Source: Bacteroidota bacterium
Lineage (GTDB): Bacteria > Bacteroidota > Bacteroidia > Bacteroidales > UBA1556
NCBI GenBank assembly: GCA_003648395.1
Contig: QMPB01000231.1
Span: 1 to 7,007 of the forward strand
DNA: 7,007 nucleotides
Direction: 5' to 3'
The notes under the pieces were generated by a model that worked only from the letters and a program-made list of their open reading frames with translations, made no database searches and had not been told where the DNA came from. A program made the translations under genes and the position numbers. Below, piece by piece: positions 1 to 6,526 of the stretch (within the stretch, counting starts at the first letter, position 1; each line of letters opens with the position of its first letter).

Positions 1-1152
1 AACAGCAGCAACAATAGGCGACGAAAAGCTCGTCCCATGCGAATAGATATAGTAATTGTAGGTCCATGTAGAATATACAAAAGTACCTGGTGCAGCAATA
101 TCTACTTGAGAACCATAAGATGAGTATTCCCATCTAACATCGTTAGAATCTGTTGCAGCACAACTAAACACATTCTCGTAAGAAGCAGGGTAAAGAAATA
201 CATTATTATTACTATTACCACAAGCCGCTACCACAAGACAGCCTCTATTATTTGTTGCGTAATTAACCATTTCTCTACCATAATTATCGCCATGAGTTCC
301 TCCCCAAGAGCAATTAATAGCAAATACACCATGGTCAGCAGCATAGACTATTCCTTCATAATCCTTAGCAAGATAACCAAGGGTATCATCAACTTTTACT
401 GGTAAGGTTTTTATATGATAACCAACACCAGCAATTCCAATATTATTATTTGGAACAGCACTAATAAAACCACTAACAAAAGTGCCATGACCAATTAGTC
501 CAAATTGTGCATTATTATCATTATTTCCAACATCCCAGCCACAGAAATTATCAATAAAACCGTCATTATCATTATCAATACCATCAAGTGTATCTTGGTA
601 ATTGTATTTTATTCCATCTTTTAAATCCTCATGTGATTTGTCAATACCAGTATCGGTAACACCCACTACAATATTTGTGTCTCCTTTTTCAATATCCCAA
701 GCCTCATAGGCGTGAATTGCATCTAAATAAAATTGTTTGCCAATTTTAGGATCGTTGGGGACCCATAAAAGATGATTAATAGAGCGGCGTTCTACAAACT
801 GGAAAATACCTGTATATTTTATTTGTTGAATTAATTTCTCTGATGGTGTTGATGATTGATAATTTAGAACATACCATAAACTTAAATCAACAAGGCTGTC
901 ACCATATTCATTAACTGTTTGACGAGGACTAATATGCTTTGGGAATATTTTTGATAATTGATAAGATTGTAATTTACTTACAAAATCTTGAAAATCAGCA
1001 TTATCAATAGAGTTTTTTGTTGCCAAATATTTGTACTCAGGTCTAAGCTTAAGCATTAATATATTTGTGTAATACTCTGATGTATTTTTCTGAGCAACAG
1101 TTATACTAGAATAAGTAAAAATATAAATAAATAAGAATAAAATTTTATTCAT
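1..1152 (-). CDS. Secreted subtilisin-family (S8) serine protease, N-terminal 384 residues (3' end outside window)
   Basis: The gene starts at ATG 1152-1150 and stays open to the left edge, so the C-terminus is missing. Residues 1 to about 21 form a Sec signal peptide: MNK, then a hydrophobic stretch, then a TVAQ cleavage region. Residues of about 25-140 look like the propeptide region of Bacteroidota subtilases. The peptidase S8 domain follows, with the full catalytic set in D-H-S order: Asp167 in VTDTGID, His222 in GHGTFVSG and Ser375 in HGTSFSSP. Asn313 in AACGNSN is the expected oxyanion-hole residue, and an AAPGT motif precedes the serine. An acidic D/N-rich segment at residues 190-201 (DGIDNDNDGFID) between Asp and His resembles a calcium-binding loop. 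The product should be an exported endopeptidase. Many relatives carry a C-terminal type IX secretion sorting domain, but that part is not visible here. A dedicated promoter lies upstream at 1207-1238. The family assignment is secure; the substrate is unknown. Confidence 0.93.
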   Translation of the reverse strand, partial: MNKILFLFIYIFTYSSITVAQKNTSEYYTNILMLKLRPEYKYLATKNSIDNADFQDFVSKLQSYQLSKIFPKHISPRQTVNEYGDSLVDLSLWYVLNYQSSTPSEKLIQQIKYTGIFQFVERRSINHLLWVPNDPKIGKQFYLDAIHAYEAWDIEKGDTNIVVGVTDTGIDKSHEDLKDGIKYNYQDTLDGIDNDNDGFIDNFCGWDVGNNDNNAQFGLIGHGTFVSGFISAVPNNNIGIAGVGYHIKTLPVKVDDTLGYLAKDYEGIVYAADHGVFAINCSWGGTHGDNYGREMVNYATNNRGCLVVAACGNSNNNVFLYPASYENVFSCAATDSNDVRWEYSSYGSQVDIAAPGTFVYSTWTYNYYIYSHGTSFSSPIVAAV

Positions 1153-1206
1153 TGTTCAGTATTTTATTGTGAAACTCCTATTTTTAGTAATTAGAAAAGA
1201 AGTGTA

Positions 1207-1238
1207 CAAAGGTAGAAAAACTTAGAGCTATTAACAAA
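1207..1238 (-). promoter_or_regulatory. Bacteroidota-type promoter for the S8 protease
   Basis: On the minus strand, TTTG (1238-1235) is followed by exactly 20 nt and then TACCTTTG (1214-1207) with a T next. This fits the Bacteroidota primary-sigma consensus (-33 TTTG, -7 TAnnTTTGY, spacer about 19-21). The predicted transcription start is near 1200, leaving a leader of roughly 45-50 nt before the ATG at 1152. It lies wholly in the 118-nt gap after the lipoprotein gene, so the protease can be transcribed separately from the genes upstream. The match is seen directly; activity is inferred. Confidence 0.6.
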
Positions 1239-1270
1239 TACTCAAAATTGCCAAAATAATGATAAAAGTA

Positions 1271-3013
1271 TTAGTCTTTAATAGTCCAAATATGCTCGGT
1301 ATCCCAATTAGCTCTTATGTTTAAAGTCTTTGTAACAAAATATACTTTCTCGGGTTGTATTCTGTTGACAAAATCACCAGTATCCCATTTACCATTGTCA
1401 TTAAGGTCTACAATTGCTTTAATCTTATATTTCCCTTCTTTCAAATACGGATAGTTAATCTTTTTAGATTTTGAGATAAAATCTTCACGAATAACAGCAT
1501 TCTTAGCATTTAATAATTGAATGATAAGAGGATGTTTTTCGTCATACTTAACTTCTAAAGCAAGGCTGCCATATTCTCGCATTTCAGTGGTAGTGAAATT
1601 CCTAACAATAGAATCGTTGGTAGAGTGATAAATATCAAAAAAACAGTCATTCTGAACTATCATTCTATAATGCTCACGCTCATCAAACCTCGCTCGAACT
1701 CTAATTCTCATAAAATTTATTGTGTCAGAAATCCATGACTCAGATTTAAAAGGGAATAATAAAGTATCTACAACTCTATAAATATGTATTCTTGAAGCAT
1801 CATACTCATTCAAAGGAACTTTAAACCTCATTTCTATTTCACTGAAAAAAGGAAAAGAACTTCTTATATTATCTTTATAGGAAATTTTTTTTTCTATCTT
1901 AGTTTTTGACTTATTTAATTTATTCTTTTCTTTCTCCTTTTCAAGTTTTTTAAGCTCTCTTTTACTAATAAACTTCTTCTTTTTCTTCTTTTGAAGTACA
2001 ATTTCTAAAGTGTCAAGAGCCTGACCTCCGTCCCAAAGGGCAATATTAATAGTATCTTGTTTTAAGCCCATAAAGAAAGTAGTGATGCTATCACGCTTCT
2101 GCCCATAAACTTCATAATGCCAAATAGTGTCAGAAATAAAATCTAATGGCATAATTTTAAAGTCACCAACTCCTCTATTGAATACAAATAATTCTTTTAA
2201 TGGAGGTAAATCTTTATTGTTAAGTAATTTTGTTTCTTTTGCATTAGGATGAAAAACATATAATGGAATGTCTTTGGGTTTATCAATTTTCTTTTTAGAA
2301 TTAGCGGTGTCTGGCTCAAAAACAGAATGATGATAAGGAATAACTAATGAATCACCAAAGGCTACTTCTTCGTCATCTTGATCATAAATATAATTTCTAT
2401 TGGCGTCTTTCAAAGCAAATATCTGATATTTACCAGGGGCAAGATTATCTAAATAGAAATCTCCATTTTTTTCTGTTTTAGTTAAATAATATGGTTTTTC
2501 CTTATACAAAACACTATCATCCATCGACTTGTATAACATTACAAAGAGCTCTTCATAAGCTGTATTATTAAAGGATTTAATGGCAAAACCTTTAAGCATT
2601 AATGAGTCAAGAACATTACCTGTTGAAAAATGATATTCAAAATTATGCACTGGCAAATTTTCTTTAAAATTGACAATTGCATCACCAAAGAAAATAGTAT
2701 ATGTTGTGTTTTCTCTGAGGGAATCAGGGAGTTCAATGACAAGATTTTTACCACTAATACTTATTTCTGGTTTTTTAGGCATTGGCGGCGATACCACAAG
2801 TTGTTGAGTCAGCTTTTTGAGCAGAATATATTCATCAAACTTAATTACAACCTTCTTGCTTTGCATATTCATACTACCATTCTCAGGATGATATGCTTTT
2901 GGTACTGGAGGAGTAATGTCTTTTGGCCCGCCATCAGGCCTAACAACAGTAGCACATGATGCTAATATTAAGGTTATTATAAGACCATATAATATATTAA
3001 AGTTGAATTTCAT
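1271..3013 (-). CDS. Big_5 (Ig-like) domain lipoprotein, 580 aa
   Basis: Residues 1-19 form a lipoprotein signal peptide ending in lipobox LASC with Cys20 as the lipidation site, so the product should sit in the periplasm or outer membrane. Residues of about 33-132 match the bacterial Ig-like Big_5 domain: a DITPPVPKAYHPENGS opening, the KVVIKFDEYI strand, and the ENTTYTIFFGDAI and FEYHFSTG closing strands. Two similar modules follow the pattern [LE]xGKYxIxA then an Asn/Asp-rich loop: residues 194-215 (loop DANRNYIYDQDD) and 527-547 (loop DLNDNGKWDTGD). They look like transthyretin-like beta domains with possible metal-binding loops. Between them, residues 341-380 form a very basic Lys/Glu linker. 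This architecture recurs as a conserved 'Ig-like domain-containing protein' in Bacteroidota, with no established function known to me. The gene lies 45 nt downstream of the transporter, probably in the same transcript. ATG 3013 is chosen because the signal peptide begins immediately. Confidence 0.88.
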   Translation of the reverse strand: MKFNFNILYGLIITLILASCATVVRPDGGPKDITPPVPKAYHPENGSMNMQSKKVVIKFDEYILLKKLTQQLVVSPPMPKKPEISISGKNLVIELPDSLRENTTYTIFFGDAIVNFKENLPVHNFEYHFSTGNVLDSLMLKGFAIKSFNNTAYEELFVMLYKSMDDSVLYKEKPYYLTKTEKNGDFYLDNLAPGKYQIFALKDANRNYIYDQDDEEVAFGDSLVIPYHHSVFEPDTANSKKKIDKPKDIPLYVFHPNAKETKLLNNKDLPPLKELFVFNRGVGDFKIMPLDFISDTIWHYEVYGQKRDSITTFFMGLKQDTINIALWDGGQALDTLEIVLQKKKKKKFISKRELKKLEKEKEKNKLNKSKTKIEKKISYKDNIRSSFPFFSEIEMRFKVPLNEYDASRIHIYRVVDTLLFPFKSESWISDTINFMRIRVRARFDEREHYRMIVQNDCFFDIYHSTNDSIVRNFTTTEMREYGSLALEVKYDEKHPLIIQLLNAKNAVIREDFISKSKKINYPYLKEGKYKIKAIVDLNDNGKWDTGDFVNRIQPEKVYFVTKTLNIRANWDTEHIWTIKD

Positions 3014-3058
3014 CTGCTTGCAAATATAATCTTTAAACGTAATATTTAGAGAATTGTT

Positions 3059-4657
3059 TTAAAACCCTTCCAAACTCATTGTTACAGTAGGAATAAGTAG
3101 AATACCACCAAGAACAATCATTACAACTATTAGTTTCCAAATCCACTTAACCCAAATATCGTAGGGAATACGTGCTACACCAAGTACTCCAATGAGCACA
3201 CCTGAGGTTGGAGTAATAAGGTTAGTAAAACCATCACCAAACTGAAAAGCCATAACTGTTGCTTGTCGGCTAATGCCAATTACATCAGAAAAAGGGGCCA
3301 TAATTGGCATAGTAAGAGCAGCCTTTGCTGAACCTGAAGGAATAATTACATTAATAATATTCTGTATTACATACATCATTTCTACTGTACCAACTTTACC
3401 CATTCCTAGCATCGACTGTGACAAATTGTGTAAAATAGTATCTATAACTTTTCCTTCTTGCAATACTATAATTATTCCACCTGCTAATCCTACTACCAAA
3501 GCAGCCGACAGAATATCCTTTACTCCATCTATAAAATGTTTAACAATTGTATTAGCATCGTATCGCATGCTTATACCTGAAAACAAACCCATTACAAAGA
3601 AGAGTGTTGCTATTTCCATCACATACCAATCGTAGCCCATTACTCCAATAATAAGATATACCATTGTGAAAAGCAGCAGTACTAAAATAAAGAAGTGTAC
3701 TGATTTTCTCAGTCCCATAAAGCCAAGTATAGCGAAGAAAACTGCTGAAATAGGCAAAGCATAACTTTCGATATGGGAGTTTCCAATTTTTAAAATAGTT
3801 ATAGGATAAATTACAGAATAAGCAATAATAGCAGCAAGAATAATAATATAAGAAATCCAAGCATTAACAGGAGTATAATATTTTATATCATCTACACTAT
3901 CTGTAGTATTCCTCTTATGCCAATAGTCATCTATACTATAAACAAGTGATTTCTTTGGATTAGCTTTAACTTTATTAGCATAAATAAGGATAATAGTAAA
4001 ACCAACAGCGTTAATTATAAGCCAAGAGAACATTCTAAAACCAATACCCGAGAAAAGAGGTAAATCTGAAAGCCCTTGAGCTATTCCAATAGTAAAAGGA
4101 TTGAGAACTGCACCAGCAAAACCAAGCCCTGCTGCAACAAACACTATTGCAACTCCAGTAATGGAATCGTAGCCCATACTTATGGCAAGGGGGACAATAA
4201 TAATAATAAATGCAATGGTTTCCTCACTCATGCCAAAGATAGCGCCAAATGCACTAAACATTGTCATTATAAGCAATAAAATAATATTATTTACACCGAC
4301 GGCTTTTAGTAATTTCCAATGTTCGATGCTCTTAGTAAACCTCAGGAATGAGAATATACCAACATCAATAGCTCTACTTTGGTTCATTATCCAGAAGGCG
4401 CCACCAATCATAAGTATAAAGACTATTATTCCAGCCTGTTTCTCAAAACCCAGAAAGAAAGCTGAGAAAACTTGCCATGTTTGAGGTTGAGACTCAATGT
4501 GTTGGAAGGAGTTATTTACAATAATCGTTCTAGAGACACCATTAACAACTTCTGTGGTTCTCTGATATTCTCCACCGGGAACAAACCAAGTGGTAACAGC
4601 CGCAAGTATCAATATAAAGAATACTATAACGTAAGTGTGGGGTACTTTTTTAAGCAT
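3059..4657 (-). CDS. YfcC/DcuC-family multi-pass membrane transporter, 532 aa
   Basis: This is a very hydrophobic protein with about 12 or more membrane spans. The first is at residues 8-26, opening with VPHTYVIVF and ending in WFVPGGEYQR, the characteristic YfcC-family start. Conserved segments of the DcuC/YfcC superfamily are visible: GAIFGMSEET at 138-147, the AGAVLNPFTIGIAQGLSDLPLF region at 181-202 and IPSGSAKAALTMPIMAP at 439-455. FGDGFTNLITPTSG at 473-486 is also present. The two P/S/G-rich re-entrant-like segments (LNPFTIG; IPSGSAKA with ITPTSG) are where ion and substrate binding is expected in related carriers. A hydrophilic loop at 228-262 splits the two halves. Relatives are annotated as C4-dicarboxylate or basic amino-acid/peptide carriers; the substrate cannot be fixed from this sequence. 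The gene begins 17 nt after pcm stops and should be cotranscribed with it. Length is close to the usual roughly 500 aa. Confidence 0.9.
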   Translation of the reverse strand: MLKKVPHTYVIVFFILILAAVTTWFVPGGEYQRTTEVVNGVSRTIIVNNSFQHIESQPQTWQVFSAFFLGFEKQAGIIVFILMIGGAFWIMNQSRAIDVGIFSFLRFTKSIEHWKLLKAVGVNNIILLLIMTMFSAFGAIFGMSEETIAFIIIIVPLAISMGYDSITGVAIVFVAAGLGFAGAVLNPFTIGIAQGLSDLPLFSGIGFRMFSWLIINAVGFTIILIYANKVKANPKKSLVYSIDDYWHKRNTTDSVDDIKYYTPVNAWISYIIILAAIIAYSVIYPITILKIGNSHIESYALPISAVFFAILGFMGLRKSVHFFILVLLLFTMVYLIIGVMGYDWYVMEIATLFFVMGLFSGISMRYDANTIVKHFIDGVKDILSAALVVGLAGGIIIVLQEGKVIDTILHNLSQSMLGMGKVGTVEMMYVIQNIINVIIPSGSAKAALTMPIMAPFSDVIGISRQATVMAFQFGDGFTNLITPTSGVLIGVLGVARIPYDIWVKWIWKLIVVMIVLGGILLIPTVTMSLEGF

Positions 4658-4674
4658 ATTTTGTTATTAAATAA

Positions 4675-5322
4675 TTAATCTGAAGCTCTATTTTTCAACA
4701 TAGGAACAAAAGCAAATTCTCCATAAATTTTCTTTTCAAAATCCATTTCTCCTTTGCGAGTTATTTTAGTCATTATTTGTCCTTCTTCGCCTCCAACAGG
4801 AATAATCATCCAGCCGCCAATTTTAAGTTGAAGTAATAAGTCCTTGGGGATTTCAGGAGCTCCTGCTGTTACAATAATATTATCGAAAGGAGCATAAGTT
4901 GGCAATCCCTTATAACCATCACCATAAAATGTATTTATTCTATAGCCAAGTTTCTCAACAAAGCGGCTAGTTTTGTCATAAAGCTTTCTTTGGCGTTCTA
5001 TGCTATAAACTTTTACTCCTAATTCGGCCAATACACTTGCTTGGTAACCAGAACCAGTACCAACTTCAAGTATTTTCTTTCCTTTTGTAATTTCTAAAAG
5101 TTCTGTTTGAAAAGCAACAGTATAAGGTTGAGAAATAGTTTGACCAGAACCAATGGGAAAAGCAACATCATTATAAGCAAATCTATCGAATGAAGAATCA
5201 AGAAAAAGATGACGTGGAATCTTCCCAATTGCATTTAATACTGCTTCATTAGTTATTCCTTTCTTTTTAATTTCTTCAACAAGAGCTTTTCTCATTCCTT
5301 TATGCCTATATGTATCAGTCAT
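4675..5322 (-). CDS. pcm: Protein-L-isoaspartate O-methyltransferase (EC 2.1.1.77)
   Basis: The enzyme transfers a methyl group from S-adenosylmethionine to the abnormal carboxyl of L-isoaspartyl residues in aged proteins, starting their conversion back to aspartyl. It is a 215-aa cytosolic protein of normal family length. The diagnostic PIMT segments are present in order. They are FPIGSGQTISQPY at 55-67, motif I ILEVGTGSGYQ at 84-94 (SAM-binding glycine loop), YSIER at 106-110 (acidic residue for the SAM ribose) and GDGYKGLP at 134-141. FDNIIVTAGAPEIP at 146-159 and GGWMIIPVG at 169-177 complete the set. The start at ATG 5322 leaves a normal N-terminal helix (HKGMRKALVEEIKKKGI). It is the first gene of the minus-strand cluster, 17 nt upstream of the transporter, and is transcribed divergently from the Gfo/Idh/MocA-like gene. 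A possible -7 box lies 41 nt upstream. Confidence 0.97.
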   Translation of the reverse strand: MTDTYRHKGMRKALVEEIKKKGITNEAVLNAIGKIPRHLFLDSSFDRFAYNDVAFPIGSGQTISQPYTVAFQTELLEITKGKKILEVGTGSGYQASVLAELGVKVYSIERQRKLYDKTSRFVEKLGYRINTFYGDGYKGLPTYAPFDNIIVTAGAPEIPKDLLLQLKIGGWMIIPVGGEEGQIMTKITRKGEMDFEKKIYGEFAFVPMLKNRASD

Positions 5323-5363
5323 TTATATGGTATAATTATTAACAATTAGAATTTAATTAGTGG

Positions 5364-5391
5364 CAAATTTAAGGGTTTTACTTATATGAAA
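5364..5391 (-). promoter_or_regulatory. Candidate promoter for pcm and the downstream cluster
   Basis: On the minus strand, TAAATTTG followed by C (5371-5364) is an exact match to the Bacteroidota -7 box TAnnTTTGY. A TTTC (5391-5388), one base off the -33 TTTG, lies 16 nt upstream, a slightly short spacer. The predicted start near 5357 would give a leader of about 35 nt. In such AT-rich DNA the -7 box alone can occur by chance, so this is moderate to weak evidence, supported mainly by its place in the divergent intergenic region. Confidence 0.35.
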
Positions 5392-5422
5392 TATGGCTTA
5401 TTTTTACTTAAATTTCAAATGC

Positions 5423-6343
5423 ATGAAGAGAATTGGAATTATTGGGTTAAACGAACAAGCAATTCATCATATCGAAAGAATTAAGGAAAGTAATGATTTT
5501 GATTTGGTGGGATTGTATGACCATAATACTATATTTGCTAAAAAAATTGCCAATAAATATGGTTTGAGATATTATAATTGTCCCATTGATATTATTGAAC
5601 AGGCAGAAGTTCTAGATTTTGTAGCACCACATCCCATGGATTTTGAGCATGCTAGCATGGCAATAAAAAGTGCTCGCCATTTGTTTTTTGAAGATTATTT
5701 CTTGCAAGACATACAAAAGGCTACTAAATTATTGGATTTGGCAGAGGAAGCACAAGTGAAAGTCCATATTAGCCGTTGCGATAGATTTAATCCCGCGGTT
5801 GAGAAAGCTAGAAAATATATACAAAACCCTAGTTTTATAGAAACAAGAAGGGCATTAGCATACTCCGATCAATCAAGCAATATTAATCCAATAATGGGAC
5901 TACTGCTTAAAGATATAGACTTAATACTAAGTTTTGTTGATTCTGGTATTAGAAAAATACAAACTAGAACTAATAATCCTTTTAGCGATAAAGTTGAGTT
6001 AATAAATGTAAGAATAGAATTTGACAATTCTTGCGTTGCCAACTTGAACTTAAGCAGTTTGTCTTCTGTTTCTTATAGTAAAGCCGCTTTTTACCAAAAT
6101 ACAGGTGTTATTCATATTGATTTACATGATAGTAAATTAGAAATCCTAAGTGGCGCAAAAGAGCAAAAAAACAACAAAACAGTTTCATTTGAGAATAATT
6201 CTAGCGGTTTTGATAGCCTTACTTCCGAACTAGAAAGCCTTTCGGCATGTATTGATGACAATTCACATACTATTGTTGGTCTACGTGACTTAACTACTGC
6301 TCTAGAGGTGATGGATGAGATAAGAAATCAGTTAGCAATTTAG
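5423..6343 (+). CDS. Gfo/Idh/MocA-fold oxidoreductase-like protein with degenerate active site, 306 aa
   Basis: The start is set at ATG 5423 because family members begin directly with MK-x-x-G-[IV]-[IL]-G. The in-frame ATG at 5393 would add ten residues unlike the family. Residues 1 to about 115 follow the Rossmann domain (MKRIGIIG; FDLVGLYDHN at the second strand; LLDLAEEAQVKVHIS). The C-terminal domain carries DRFNPA (120-125), FIETRR (138-143), DIDLILSFV (164-172) and RIEFDNSCVANL (197-208). These are all hallmarks of the Bacteroidota group resembling UDP-GlcNAc 3-dehydrogenase (GnnA-like). Three functional sites are altered. The dinucleotide loop GxGxxG reads G8-L-N-E-Q-A13, the EKP motif reads E90-D-Y, and the position before DID that is normally His is Lys163. 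I infer weak or no dehydrogenase activity, or a changed role. The frame is intact over full length and codon use looks like its neighbours, so it does not look like a decaying pseudogene. Confidence 0.85.
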   Translation: MKRIGIIGLNEQAIHHIERIKESNDFDLVGLYDHNTIFAKKIANKYGLRYYNCPIDIIEQAEVLDFVAPHPMDFEHASMAIKSARHLFFEDYFLQDIQKATKLLDLAEEAQVKVHISRCDRFNPAVEKARKYIQNPSFIETRRALAYSDQSSNINPIMGLLLKDIDLILSFVDSGIRKIQTRTNNPFSDKVELINVRIEFDNSCVANLNLSSLSSVSYSKAAFYQNTGVIHIDLHDSKLEILSGAKEQKNNKTVSFENNSSGFDSLTSELESLSACIDDNSHTIVGLRDLTTALEVMDEIRNQLAI

Positions 6344-6464
6344 ATATAAATTATCCCTTTAAAGAACTTTCTAAAATTTATTCAAAAACATCAATATTAT
6401 TGGATTTTGATGTAACCATTTTGTGTTAATGACGTAATTGATTATATTCAACTATGTATGTAGT

Positions 6465-6484
6465 ATAAGCTTTGCAAAGCTTAT
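6465..6484. repeat. Perfect 20-bp palindrome, hairpin or operator candidate
   Basis: The sequence ATAAGCTTTG followed by CAAAGCTTAT is its own reverse complement over all 20 bases; symmetry breaks at the next pair outward (T/T). As RNA it could form an 8-bp stem with a UGCA loop, but no clear T-run follows, so a classical intrinsic terminator is not obvious. It lies 121 nt after the stop of the Gfo/Idh/MocA-like gene and 42 nt before the next start, a place that suits either a terminator or a dimeric regulator's operator. The symmetry is seen directly; the function is undetermined. Confidence 0.5.
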
Positions 6485-6526
6485 TTGAATTGTAAGATAT
6501 TAATTAACAACATCTGGTTATAACAT

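Noticed and set aside
2630..2959. Plus-strand open frame of 109 codons
   Set aside because: It lies antisense to the lipoprotein's well-supported Big_5 region, and its translation is rich in Phe, Trp, Cys and Ile with no family resemblance.
3021..3028. Exact TAnnTTTGY -7 box (TATATTTGC) on the minus strand just before the lipoprotein start
   Set aside because: It lies only 7 nt from the ATG, so it would give an essentially leaderless mRNA, and no TTTG is found at the right upstream distance. This is likely chance in AT-rich DNA.
3273..4678. Several 67-120 codon frames within or opposite the transporter gene (both strands)
   Set aside because: They are shadows of the YfcC-family gene, whose own frame carries clear conserved motifs.
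5409..5416. TAAATTTC on the plus strand before ATG 5423 as a promoter for the oxidoreductase-like gene
   Set aside because: It is one mismatch from the -7 box, lacks a TTTG partner about 20 nt upstream, and is too close to the start codon.
5393..5422. Upstream ATG adding ten residues to the oxidoreductase-like protein
   Set aside because: The extension MAYFYLNFKC does not resemble family N-termini, which begin at the MK-x-x-G-[IV]-[IL]-G strand. No ribosome-binding signal favours it, though it cannot be excluded.
6388..6413. Inverted repeat ACATCAA / TTGATGT with 12-nt loop after the oxidoreductase-like gene, as an intrinsic terminator
   Set aside because: The 7-bp AT-rich stem with a large loop and no T-run after it is too weak to call.
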